Source: Lachnospiraceae bacterium (GTDB lineage: Bacteria; Bacillota; Clostridia; Lachnospirales; Lachnospiraceae). From it: a stretch of DNA of 51,794 bases. The stretch covers positions 1-51,794 of the forward strand of contig JAFTJD010000012.1 in assembly GCA_017456585.1 (NCBI GenBank). Reading direction: 5' to 3'. Below, one piece after another: positions 44,601 through 51,794 of the stretch. How positions within the stretch are numbered: position 1 is the first letter of the stretch; each line of letters starts with the position of its first letter. Made by a program: the position numbers and the translations under genes. Under the pieces are notes generated by a model. That model was given only the letters and a program-made list of their open reading frames with translations. It was not told where the DNA came from and did no database searches.

Positions 44601-46106
44601 AAGCACGTTGTATGCTGATGCTACGCTTTTTTCCTCTGCCATGATATCATTAAGCCTGTTATTAAGAATAGCTAATTCTTTATCCGTATCTCTCTCTTTG
44701 TCAATTGATAACCTAAGATTATCGGAATCCTCCTCCGTAATCTTTCTTTGCTCGGAAAGCTCCTGTCGTAATGTTACCAGCTTCTCATCACCAAGTCTCT
44801 TGATAACAACGGCAAGGTCACCAAGCGTACCGGAAAGCTCTCCTTTATCCTTCATGATATTATCAAGCTCTTCCTTAAGTTTATCTCTCTCGGTCCTGTA
44901 ATATATGTAATCAAGATAATCGTTGGCACTTTCCTTCTGCTTAAGCTCTGCCTTTAGATTAGTAAGCTTATCTTCCACAAGTGTGATTCTGTGTTCCTTA
45001 TCTTCTAAAACTCCGACAAGCCTCTTTGCCTTTGCTTCCTCTATGCTTATCTGCGCAGTATCAGCACTTCGCTTCACTTCCTCAAGCTCTTTCAGAAGAA
45101 GCATTCTCTCTTCGGCAAGAGACTCCTTCTCTTTAACCTCATCTGCCTCTGCCTTAGCCGCATAGTTATATATTCCAAGCAGAGTTTTCTCTGCATTCTT
45201 CCTTGCGTCATAGGACGCCTCTAAGCCGCCCATCTGCTCCGTAAATCCCAAAAGGACCTCTGACTGTCTGTCAAAATTCTGAATCTCTCCATTCTTAGCC
45301 GACAGCTCCACCAGCTTATCCTTGATATCAAGGAGTGTCTGTGCCATAGGGTCCTCGTCCTTGGAATATTCAGCAATCTTATTACGGAAAGACTTCTCGA
45401 TTATCTCATCGATAAACATATCCTCTACAACCTTACGGGTGGTCTTGTAGTTCGTCTCAAAATATGTTCTTACATGTCCCTCTGTCTTATTAATTCCTCG
45501 AATGATTTCCCATTCACTTTCATAAATTCCGTACTGGCTTATGAACCTCTGGTAATCGCCTTTTCGCTCAAAAATCTTTATCTCAAGGCTGTAATCCTTC
45601 TTTTCAAGCGCACGGAGATATGCCTTAAGCCCATTATAAGATATCCTCTCCTTATCATCACTTAACGGGAGGTTAACTATATCATTGGCATTGAACTCTC
45701 TGTAAAAAATACAGTAGTTAAAATATTCAATACTTGCTGTATCTCTTGAACTCTCGCCCTCTTCCTCGGCATTATCCTTCTGCGCTCTTCTTGCACAAAA
45801 GCCTGTGGTCATATACTTATAGTTATCCTTAACATCGGAATCATTAAGTCTCCACTCCACAAGAGAATGTATAACCGTATTATTGTTACCACTTCTAAAA
45901 AGCTTCTCAATCGGCTGCTTCTCATCAAGTGTACAATTAGGGAGCATATTCTGTAAAAGCAAAAGCATAAGCACACTTTTACCGCCACCATTCGCTAAAT
46001 CATATATGGTGTTTTTCCCTGAAAGTCTGAGAACGAAATCATCATAATACTGCGTTCCGAAATTATATTTTACATTATTGACACGAATTCTGTTAATATG
46101 GGGCAT
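41670..46106 (-). CDS. jetC: SMC-like ATPase JetC (Wadjet/MukB-like)
   Basis: Very long SMC-type ATPase, 1478 residues. The N-terminal head has YDLANGGGKSVLML (Walker A, Lys43). Long Glu/Lys-rich coiled coils run from about 270 to 1250, interrupted near 640-780 by a globular hinge-like region. The C-terminal head has GSTGQSQGIYIQFL (signature) and VIFIDNPFGAAKD as Walker B, with Asn1393 where a catalytic Glu is usual. In Wadjet, JetC loops DNA with JetA and JetB, and JetD cuts it. The ATG overlaps jetB by 14 bases. Family placement (type III-like) rests on size and partners. Confidence 0.85.
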   Translation of the reverse strand: MPHINRIRVNNVKYNFGTQYYDDFVLRLSGKNTIYDLANGGGKSVLMLLLLQNMLPNCTLDEKQPIEKLFRSGNNNTVIHSLVEWRLNDSDVKDNYKYMTTGFCARRAQKDNAEEEGESSRDTASIEYFNYCIFYREFNANDIVNLPLSDDKERISYNGLKAYLRALEKKDYSLEIKIFERKGDYQRFISQYGIYESEWEIIRGINKTEGHVRTYFETNYKTTRKVVEDMFIDEIIEKSFRNKIAEYSKDEDPMAQTLLDIKDKLVELSAKNGEIQNFDRQSEVLLGFTEQMGGLEASYDARKNAEKTLLGIYNYAAKAEADEVKEKESLAEERMLLLKELEEVKRSADTAQISIEEAKAKRLVGVLEDKEHRITLVEDKLTNLKAELKQKESANDYLDYIYYRTERDKLKEELDNIMKDKGELSGTLGDLAVVIKRLGDEKLVTLRQELSEQRKITEEDSDNLRLSIDKERDTDKELAILNNRLNDIMAEEKSVASAYNVLQGEAGLLVGADVSALILKNERIIEEAGAVIADLESRGRELHDALIEAQVNFDKAGSDITRLNAKVDKDIKAVEVFKEDKKRIQAMRTAYEVKSVEELAQVVLKNYRILCERQAELVRKGSECEDILEGYNSNQVTVNTKERDRIKDYIERCYGFRVINGEDYLLGVPEEDREAVVERCRVLPFALMVESADELEKLSADDSICPEEIGVFPVPIMAVKEFEEYDSYESGKDIFFPTIAGRWYTDETLKAEHINKLTDKLASLKDQLLKNMGQEKILKEDYEFICNYRSVYGDKENKIWDEYERANAELENAKAKREETVGFIQSYTDEIKRSEEELASKKNQKAALLRENERLDKIAGYAEKLTELAEQKKRFSEQIAALTKTALSLKSHIEDLTSKKKAGEDRIHSILAAVSRIEDEWESLYKAFYRNTDALKATSYDRLDYEAAALKFAGVKSAFDKEYAGTEDKRQLLNNFEFAMSKSLQTLAYNEANEEKLAEAYNSHALFKTEKEELLRIRDAINRSQSELKLLQKEATATRDEKNRIEGSVSHAIKSIIEKYGVYEELDIGEENPTEYVAARKLEIEELTKRLKQLEVRLNELEEKNRDFVLMKKELERIFKVENIRLDAEAVLIADENMVEVLYDKTIKEYDAIRKEIFERREDFARSKQRLVEMLLKLNAHGLATELRDHVDVPTSSQEVVELKNNVEETISYIKLEKERVMRGIEDMQAMKDNFENQCLQTCENIKLELDKLSKLSTIRMDDEVISIIGLQIPYVSDEERKENMSKYIDKLVHQADEIDNTADRLKHIRNGLSWKRLFAVIVTDMNAIRLNLYKRERIKEQSRYLRYEEAVGSTGQSQGIYIQFLIGVINYISNINSPNAQTGLRKVIFIDNPFGAAKDIYIWEPIFKLLKTNSVQLIVPARGATPAITGRFDVNYVLGQKLVGGRQQTVVVDYFSNVSRDNLEYKAINYEQATLEL

Positions 46107-46809
46107 CTTTACTCTCCACCTTCTCGTTCATAATCTCAAATAATCTTCCCTTGTTGTCTCTAAAATAACTCTCTGCCAGTGCCTTAAAACGGTTTCTCGG
46201 ATAATATCTGTCTTTAACCTCTGACAAAAGTCCCTGCGATACAAAGAAATTAAGTATAAGCTTAATAAAACCTGCCTTAGTGGTCTTGACCGCTCTTACC
46301 ATTTCTTCTCTTCCTGCCACCGGCAAATCTGCCCACGTAAGGGCTATCGCCTTAAAACTTGCCTCTTCCGTCTCATCATTTACAAGCACGGATATGGTTG
46401 ACATAACTCCGGACAATGCTTTCTCAACGGCTTCTATAACATCTGTAATCTTAATGTACTCGGTGTAATTATAAGAACCGGAATCATTATAAAATCTTGT
46501 TATCAATATATACATGATAAAGTAGCAAAGATACAACTCTCTGTTAAGCCTGATTCCCAGTGCCTTCTTTAATTCCTCGTTGCTGTATCCGAATATTCTG
46601 TTATTCTCTCCCGCAGTTACATACAAAGTATTACGGTATTCATACAATGATAAATTAAGCTTTTTCATAAAAGAGCATACAATATCATATACTTCCGGAT
46701 TATTGCTGTAGTCATTATAAAGTCCCGGGTATGCATCCTGTCCGACTTCCTCGCCGACAATGAGCTTGCCCACTATATCAAGAGCCTTGTTAAAGCTTCT
46801 CTCTTCCAT
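46093..46809 (-). CDS. jetB: JetB (DUF6063-like, MukE/MksE-like) subunit
   Basis: 238-residue protein with winged-helix character (FIKLILNFFVSQGLLSEV), placed between jetA and jetC as the MukE-like kleisin-associated subunit. I place it in the DUF6063 group by size and context. AAAGGAG lies inside the end of jetA; the ATG is one base beyond the jetA stop. Its 3' end overlaps jetC, so the three proteins are translationally coupled and probably made in fixed ratio. Confidence 0.8.
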   Translation of the reverse strand: MEERSFNKALDIVGKLIVGEEVGQDAYPGLYNDYSNNPEVYDIVCSFMKKLNLSLYEYRNTLYVTAGENNRIFGYSNEELKKALGIRLNRELYLCYFIMYILITRFYNDSGSYNYTEYIKITDVIEAVEKALSGVMSTISVLVNDETEEASFKAIALTWADLPVAGREEMVRAVKTTKAGFIKLILNFFVSQGLLSEVKDRYYPRNRFKALAESYFRDNKGRLFEIMNEKVESKDAPY

Positions 46810-46810
46810 C

Positions 46811-48328
46811 TTATATGCTCCTTTCGAATTCTATATTGGTAATTTCAAAAACTGCGTTAAGTCTTAGAGTCTCCTGTCCCTCCGCCATATTAAGTCTGAA
46901 ACGGTAATCTCTGTACTCCTCCATATCGGCTTCCTTCATAATCTCTGCCATTATTCCCTCAAGGAAGGTATCAGGCTTCTCCATAAATAACGCTACATCG
47001 TACTCCTTCTTCTGTGAAAGGTGTACCATGAATGTATAGTAGTCACTGTTACTAAACAGCTCCGGTCCTGTCTTGGCTTCAAGATATCCGTTAAATTCCT
47101 TAAGCGAAAAACGTCCTGCTTCTTTAAGATAATCAAAAAGCCTCTTAACAAGGAAAGCAAAGTTATCATTTATTCTGCGTTCCTCAAGCTCATCCTCATA
47201 GACGTAGTCCGTAATCTCAACATTCTTCTCAACCTTCTCTGCCTCTTCGCCTCTTTCCGGAGGATAAGACAGCATATCGTCTATTACCGCAAAATTAAAC
47301 ATCTTGCGCACATTTATTCCAAGAAGCGGTTCCACAAGAACCTTAAGCACCTCCGGTCTGTCATCATTCATGATACGCACAAGAGCGTCCTTAAAATCAA
47401 ACGAACTTCTAAGGCGGCTAAGCTTAGCCTGTCCTACAGTTTCATCCACCTTCTTCTGAAGCTCCATACATGCACTAAGCAGTTCTCCGTGCTTATTTAT
47501 GGCCTTTTTTAACTCCATATCAAGTCGGTATATCTCTTCAAGGGCATCCAGATTGTCCTGCTTCGCTCTAAGAAGCGCTTTTTCAAGAAGCTCCTTATTC
47601 TTATCAAAAAGCTTCTGCTCATCCGCAAACCAGCGCATACCCGTTTTGAAAAAGTCCTCGAAAGCTCTCACTCCGGCAAATACATCCGTACCAAGAAGAT
47701 TAAGCACCTCGTTACGTTTCGTATTAAGCCTTCCGACTTCGTTATTAATTCTTCTGACTACATCGGTTCCACCCTTAAAGTTCTGGGATTTAATCATTTT
47801 CTCAAGAAGGAGCTGCGAAACATTTATCGCACTTTCATCCTTAACCTCTTTGGTATCAAGGTAGAATTCAACTCCCTCGGTTGTAACACTGTATACAACG
47901 GTCTCCTCTTCAAGGTGACTGTCAAAATATCTCACACGGATGCTCTTTTTCTTCTTATCAGCCGGGTCGAAATATTCATAAACGAACGGCTTCCCGCCGT
48001 TTGTAATCTTATCAAATATGTATGAAACAAGCTCCTCTCCGTCTGCCTCCGACGGAAATATGTTAAAATCTCTCTTAATCAGTGCAAGTACAAATTCGCT
48101 ATACTCTTCATATGTCACATACTGCTCAAGAAAATTATTCTTCTCAATAAAAAAACGAAGCAGTGCCATTACTATATAACCCATGTCAAGTGCTTCAAAA
48201 AGACCATCACGATATTGTGAAAAGGACATATCCGAAAGGCAAAAATACGGATAATATCTCTTCAGATTCTGTACTCGCTTACCATGTTCTCCGATAATAT
48301 CCTGTAGCAAAATATGCTGATCTACCAT
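46811..48328 (-). CDS. jetA: JetA (DUF5716-like, MukF/MksF-like kleisin) subunit
   Basis: 505 residues. The N-terminal third is winged-helix-like (LFEALDMGYIVMALLRFF, YVTYEEYSEFVLALIKRDF), the middle is helical and coiled (residues 170-290, LLEKMIKSQNFKGGTDVVRR), and the C-terminus should contact the JetC head. This matches the JetA/DUF5716 layout of Wadjet systems. GGAGG precedes the ATG and a good promoter lies just upstream. It is the first gene of the jetABC operon. Confidence 0.83.
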   Translation of the reverse strand: MVDQHILLQDIIGEHGKRVQNLKRYYPYFCLSDMSFSQYRDGLFEALDMGYIVMALLRFFIEKNNFLEQYVTYEEYSEFVLALIKRDFNIFPSEADGEELVSYIFDKITNGGKPFVYEYFDPADKKKKSIRVRYFDSHLEEETVVYSVTTEGVEFYLDTKEVKDESAINVSQLLLEKMIKSQNFKGGTDVVRRINNEVGRLNTKRNEVLNLLGTDVFAGVRAFEDFFKTGMRWFADEQKLFDKNKELLEKALLRAKQDNLDALEEIYRLDMELKKAINKHGELLSACMELQKKVDETVGQAKLSRLRSSFDFKDALVRIMNDDRPEVLKVLVEPLLGINVRKMFNFAVIDDMLSYPPERGEEAEKVEKNVEITDYVYEDELEERRINDNFAFLVKRLFDYLKEAGRFSLKEFNGYLEAKTGPELFSNSDYYTFMVHLSQKKEYDVALFMEKPDTFLEGIMAEIMKEADMEEYRDYRFRLNMAEGQETLRLNAVFEITNIEFERSI

Positions 48329-48358
48329 GTCTTTCCTCCATCCTTTCTAACTAAATAT

Positions 48359-48387
48359 ATTATATCTGAATTCACTCTCTTTAGCAA
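48359..48387 (-). promoter_or_regulatory. Promoter of the jetABC operon
   Basis: On the minus strand: TTGCTA (48387-48382), 17-base spacer, TATAAT (48364-48359). It predicts a leader of about 25 bases before jetA. Confidence 0.75.
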
Positions 48388-48508
48388 GAATTTTGACCTT
48401 TTACAGTGCTCTTTTTTAGCAGTATTTTATCAATTTTCATATTTACTTTTCAGGACAAATGTGTCATACTTGTAAGTGGCGAATTTTATATATTTTGAGG
48501 TGCTTTTT

Positions 48509-49045
48509 ATGAAACTACCAAACAAGTCCAAGAAGGACAATGAACCATATACAATCAAGACTTTTTTTATAGATTTAATACAAGTTGTAGGTACTGCCCT
48601 GATTCTTACATTGCTGATTTTGTTATTTGTACAGCCTTGTATCGTTAGCGGAACTTCCATGTACCCTACATATTATGACAAGGATATCATTCTTGTGTGG
48701 AAACACGGCGATATTGAACGCAATGACATAATTGCTTTTGACTCTAATAACCCTGATAATGAGCTCTATATCAAACGAGTTATCGCTATTGAGGGAGATC
48801 ATCTTGTGATAAAAGACAGTAAGGTCTACGTAAATGATGTACTTGTAGATGAACCTTACATTAATGAGCTTGTTTTTTCAGCCAACGTGGATACCGTTAT
48901 AGAGCCGGGACACATCTTCGTCATGGGCGATAACCGTAATCACAGTACCGACAGCCGTATTCTTGGTCAGGTAGACCTTGAAGAGGTTCTCGGAAAAGTT
49001 CTTATTAACTTTAACAAGTCTATAAGAAACCTTACACAAAAGTAA
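48509..49045 (+). CDS. lepB: Signal peptidase I
   Basis: Membrane serine protease that removes signal peptides (SipS type, 178 residues). A single membrane segment (about residues 24-43) is followed by SGTSMYPT with nucleophile Ser50, YIKRVIAIEGD with general base Lys89, and GHIFVMGDNRNHSTDSR. The frame extends to a GTG at 48476, but the ATG at 48509 has GAGGTG ahead and is the natural start. It diverges from jetA and is followed by the SGNH protein after 25 bases. Confidence 0.94.
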   Translation: MKLPNKSKKDNEPYTIKTFFIDLIQVVGTALILTLLILLFVQPCIVSGTSMYPTYYDKDIILVWKHGDIERNDIIAFDSNNPDNELYIKRVIAIEGDHLVIKDSKVYVNDVLVDEPYINELVFSANVDTVIEPGHIFVMGDNRNHSTDSRILGQVDLEEVLGKVLINFNKSIRNLTQK

Positions 49046-49070
49046 AACATTCCGGAAAAGAGGATATATA

Positions 49071-50300
49071 ATGCGACAGCGTGATGAATCATCTATTTTT
49101 AACATATTATTATCAATTATCCTAATCGTTCTTTGCTCAGTAGTGGTAATAGTAATTTCTGTATTTGCTACAGATTCAGATTCATCTGAACCAACCGGTC
49201 CTTCTTCATCTCAGGCAACAGATAATACAGAATCCTCTCCTTCAACAGTGTTTGAGATAACTTCTGAGAAGAGTACCTCTGATATCGAGATAATTACATC
49301 TTCTTCAGATGAAGAGACCACCTCTGCTGAAGAACCCACTTCTTCCCATGTAGAAGAACCTACTTCTTCTCATACAGAGGAACCAACTACTCCTCATGTA
49401 GATGAGCCTACGTCTTCAGGTGTTGAAGACCCGACTTCTTCTCAAACAGACAATCCTACTACAATTGATACAGGTGAAACATCCGGTGATATTCCACCTG
49501 TTATTATAACTAACGTGGACCCCTATGATTATACTGTAGCCGTTCCTGTAACCAATACGGTAACAGAAGAGTATTTCTCAGATGCTGTTTTTATAGGAGA
49601 CTCTCTCACGGATGGTCTTAAGTTATATTCCAGCTTAAAGACACCTGTATTTTATTCCAAGCAGGCATTGTCAACTACATCTATTTTCTCTACTCCGGTA
49701 GTAAATGTGAACGGACAGACTTTACCTATCCTTGATGCATTGCCATATATAAGCTTTAATAAGGTTTATATTATGTTGGGAATTAACGAGGTTGGTTATC
49801 CTACAACGACCTCTTTTGAACAGAAATATACTAAAATAATTGACACTATAAGAACCATTAATCCGGATGCGGTTATCTATGTGCAGTCTATTCTGCCGAT
49901 AACCGAGAAAGCTTCAAACACACATAAATACATAAAGAACAAGCAGATAGCTGCATTTAATTCTGCTCTTTTGAAGCTTGCAGCGGAAAAGAAAGTGTAT
50001 TTCTTAAATGTGGCAGAGGCACTTTCAGATTCAACCGGAGCATTAAGGGCTGAGGCTTCCTCTGATGGTGTTCATTTGAAACCATCCTACTATAATCTCT
50101 GGTATGAGTATCTTAAGAATCACTCGATAACCGCGGCTTCACTTGAGCCACCGGCGGAGATTCCTACAGAGCCAACCACAGAGATTCCTACCGAGACTTC
50201 GCCTGAGACACCGAGCGATATAACTCCTGAACCCCCTACAGAGGTTCCTACGGAGACTACAACCGAAACACCTACCTATTATTTCCAAAGTCCGGACTAG
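49071..50300 (+). CDS. Membrane-anchored SGNH/GDSL hydrolase with Ser/Thr/Pro linker
   Basis: Extracellular esterase, possibly an O-deacetylase of wall or polysaccharide. An N-terminal membrane anchor (residues 10-33) is followed by a Ser/Thr/Glu linker with EEPTSSH-type repeats (about 85-130), then the SGNH domain: FIGDSLTDG (Ser178), IMLGINEVG (Asn) and SSDGVHLKPSYY (Asp and His). The last 50 residues are Pro/Thr/Glu repeats. Substrate unknown. AAGAGGA precedes the ATG. It may share a transcript with lepB. Confidence 0.87.
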   Translation: MRQRDESSIFNILLSIILIVLCSVVVIVISVFATDSDSSEPTGPSSSQATDNTESSPSTVFEITSEKSTSDIEIITSSSDEETTSAEEPTSSHVEEPTSSHTEEPTTPHVDEPTSSGVEDPTSSQTDNPTTIDTGETSGDIPPVIITNVDPYDYTVAVPVTNTVTEEYFSDAVFIGDSLTDGLKLYSSLKTPVFYSKQALSTTSIFSTPVVNVNGQTLPILDALPYISFNKVYIMLGINEVGYPTTTSFEQKYTKIIDTIRTINPDAVIYVQSILPITEKASNTHKYIKNKQIAAFNSALLKLAAEKKVYFLNVAEALSDSTGALRAEASSDGVHLKPSYYNLWYEYLKNHSITAASLEPPAEIPTEPTTEIPTETSPETPSDITPEPPTEVPTETTTETPTYYFQSPD

Positions 50301-50332
50301 GTGTACCATATCGATTTATACAACTTGACAAA

Positions 50333-50367
50333 GACTGTCCGCATACGTGCATGCGGGCAGTTTTTTG
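50333..50367 (+). terminator. Terminator after the SGNH hydrolase
   Basis: CTGTCCGCAT (50335-50344) pairs with ATGCGGGCAG (50351-50360), followed by six T. Confidence 0.9.
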
Positions 50368-50442
50368 TGAAGAAATTACAATCCTCTGATATCCTTATGC
50401 CCGAAATATAAATGTCTTAAGAACCCTCAACCTACTATCAAG

Positions 50443-50573
50443 AACAAAGAGTTCCGCTTGCGGAACTCTCGCGCCGAGCGCGGTCGCTTGCGACAAACTT
50501 CCTCTTCGCGCGAGTGCGCATCCACGCGGAGCGTTTTTTATGTTATAGGACACATTTTCCTATAACATAAAAA
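50443..50573. repeat. GC-rich dispersed repeat, copy 2
   Basis: Same orientation as copy 1 and identical to it for the first 90 bases (50443-50532); the remaining 41 bases differ at only a few positions. It lies between the convergent SGNH and recR genes. No open reading frame of its own is convincing. Confidence 0.85.
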
Positions 50574-50614
50574 AATCTACCTACAAATCAATTTCATGAT
50601 TTATAGATAGATTT
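50566..50614 (-). terminator. Terminator of recR
   Basis: On the minus strand a 17-pair stem (50613-50597 with 50590-50574, two G-T pairs), loop of six bases, then a run of T. It abuts the 3' end of repeat copy 2. Confidence 0.8.
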
Positions 50615-50637
50615 ATTAGCATAAAGCTCTTATCCTT

Positions 50638-51237
50638 TTATAGCTCGACACGACCTTCAAGTGCCCTCAAAAGTGTAACCTCATCTATGTACTCCAAATC
50701 TCCGCCAACCGGAACGCCGCTCGCAATTCGGCTGACTTTTATTCCGGTAGGTTTAATGAGCTTGCTTATATACATAGCCGTTGTTTCTCCTTCAAGAGAG
50801 GAATTGGTTGCTATGATGACTTCATCTATATCCTCAACGGAGAGCCTCTGTATAAGCTCCTTAAGTCGTATATCATTCGGTCCGATTCCAAGCATCGGCG
50901 ATATCGCACCATGAAGTACATGGTAAAGTCCTTCAAACTTACCTGTTTTTTCGTATGCCGCAAGGTCTCTGGAATTCTCCACAACCATAATTGTATGAAT
51001 ATCTCTTCTGTCACTCTTGCAAATAGGGCAAAGCTCATCATCTGTAAGTGTAAAGCACTTCTGACAATATCTTATGTTCGCTCTGGCATCCACTATTGTA
51101 TTGGCAAGAGTCTCTGCACGCTCCTTCGGCATATTGATTATATGAAATGCCAAGCGTTGTGCTGATTTGGCACCTATTCCGGGAAGCGATGAGAGTTCCT
51201 CTATAAGCTTAGTTATCTTGCTACTATAAAGTTCCAT
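50638..51237 (-). CDS. recR: Recombination protein RecR
   Basis: DNA-gap repair factor acting with RecFO. 199 residues: helix-hairpin-helix LSSLPGIGAKSAQRLAFHI, a C4 zinc site (CQKCF, CPICKS), and a Toprim domain (VVENSRDLAAYEKTG, YHVLHGAISPMLGIGP). The ATG overlaps the ybaB stop (TAATG), so translation is coupled, as in the common dnaX-ybaB-recR order. Confidence 0.97.
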   Translation of the reverse strand: MELYSSKITKLIEELSSLPGIGAKSAQRLAFHIINMPKERAETLANTIVDARANIRYCQKCFTLTDDELCPICKSDRRDIHTIMVVENSRDLAAYEKTGKFEGLYHVLHGAISPMLGIGPNDIRLKELIQRLSVEDIDEVIIATNSSLEGETTAMYISKLIKPTGIKVSRIASGVPVGGDLEYIDEVTLLRALEGRVEL

Positions 51238-51587
51238 TAGAACGGAAATCCTCCACCAAGACCACCTGTAATCTTTGACATTGAAGCATTAGTTGTTTCT
51301 TCCATCTGTCTCCATGCTTCATTAGTTGCAGCTACGATTAAATCCTCAAGCATCTCAATATCATCCGGATCAACTACTTCAGGTGAGAGTTTAACCTTAA
51401 CAACCTCTTTCTTACCGGAAATAGTAACCTCAACTGCTCCGCCGCCTGCGCTTGCAGTATATTCCTTCTCCTCTAACTCCTTAGTTGTCTCTTCCATCTG
51501 CTTCTGCATCTTCTGAGCCTGCTTCATCAGATTGTTCATATTACCGGGCATTGCCATTCCTCCCGGAAATCCTCCTCTTTTTGCCAT
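51237..51587 (-). CDS. ybaB: YbaB/EbfC family nucleoid-associated protein
   Basis: Small dimeric DNA-binding protein of 116 residues. The Met/Gly-rich start ([16 protein letters not shown]) is followed by the conserved [15 protein letters not shown] and the strand region [42 protein letters not shown] precedes the ATG. dnaX would be expected upstream but is not within the window. Confidence 0.95.
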   Translation of the reverse strand: MAKRGGFPGGMAMPGNMNNLMKQAQKMQKQMEETTKELEEKEYTASAGGGAVEVTISGKKEVVKVKLSPEVVDPDDIEMLEDLIVAATNEAWRQMEETTNASMSKITGGLGGGFPF

Positions 51588-51633
51588 CTTTATTTCTCCT
51601 TTCGAGTCTTAATTTATTTAGATATTGGCGAAA

Positions 51634-51794
51634 CTATATTACAAATTTTATATTGTTTATTGCATGCCGAAAACATATTAAAGCAAAGCGATTAGGAATA
51701 TATGTTTCTGCTTGCAACTTTACGCTCCCAAGTAGAACTACACCCTTTGCCGCTTCGATGTTTGATTGGCACGCCTCCTCCGCAAACTCACCAA
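51634..51794 (-). other. Edge-truncated open frame or conserved intergenic sequence
   Basis: On the minus strand a frame is open from the window edge to a TAG at 51634-51636, including AAKGVVLLGSVKLQAETYIP. There is no visible start. It may be the end of a gene, or an intergenic repeat that happens to be open. dnaX, usual at this place, is not recognised in it. Confidence 0.25.

Noticed and set aside
47021..47512. 163-codon plus-strand frame inside jetA
   Set aside because: It is a shadow of the jetA reading frame, without a ribosome site or recognisable domain.
49310..49470. CRISPR-like short repeats
   Set aside because: They are in-frame EEPTSS codon repeats in the linker of the SGNH hydrolase, without constant repeats or spacers.

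Overview
The window looks like core chromosome of a low-GC anaerobic Firmicute of the Lachnospiraceae type. The grounds are the gdpP-rplI-dnaB order, the ybaB-recR pair, cwlD, mecA, reverse rubrerythrin, glycyl-radical fermentation (pflBA), a 2[4Fe-4S] ferredoxin and Firmicute-style AGGAGG ribosome sites. The genus cannot be fixed from sequence alone; a gut pectin user of the Lachnospira/Roseburia group is a guess supported by yetA/yesU. I saw no rRNA or tRNA gene, CRISPR array, transposase, integrase or prophage.

Layout. 1-4106 (-): gdpP, rplI, dnaB, with an unassigned inverted-repeat element at the left edge. 4107-4709: a strong promoter, a highly folded candidate RNA of about 230 nt and a terminator. 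4710-10493 (+): a polyamine cluster (arginine/lysine decarboxylase, spermidine-synthase-like protein, agmatinase, carboxynorspermidine dehydrogenase and decarboxylase). 10579-17129 (-): a trigger-factor-like lipoprotein, then yesU, yetA, a dCMP deaminase, rpiB and tsaC/sua5. 17255-20871: cwlD, a GH18 protein, a DUF1858 protein and mecA. 21136-23494 (+): an unusual protein kinase/ParA-like pair without normal start codons, and a small unknown protein. 23550-27599: an oxidative-stress and metal block (perR, reverse rubrerythrin, rubredoxin, mntP behind a manganese riboswitch) interrupted by an HTH/TPR pair. 27732-30412: a PilZ protein and an ABC exporter ending at a GC-rich repeat. 30635-34236: pflB, pflA, ferredoxin. 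34256-39046: a five-gene operon that reads as anaerobic haem uptake and breakdown. 39129-48387 (-): a TPR/acidic-repeat/AAA protein and a three-gene SMC complex of the Wadjet JetABC (type III-like) kind with no jetD. 48509-51587: signal peptidase I, an SGNH hydrolase, a second copy of the GC-rich repeat, recR and ybaB.

How the parts work together. The polyamine genes could carry arginine to agmatine, putrescine and spermidine by the carboxyspermidine route; no speD is present to feed the SpeE homologue. PerR, the rubredoxin-type proteins and MntP form a coherent peroxide and metal defence module, and three 15-bp PerR-like sites lie at perR and around the rubredoxin gene. The haem operon (flavodoxin, ABC importer, HemN/ChuW-like radical SAM enzyme) would supply iron without oxygen.

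The strongest leads for something undescribed are the JetD-less JetABC locus with its TPR/AAA neighbour, the two adjacent kinase/ParA-like genes whose ribosome sites are followed only by ATT-ATT, the folded RNA ahead of the polyamine genes, and the 132-bp GC-rich repeat. All functional statements come from motif reading without database searches.
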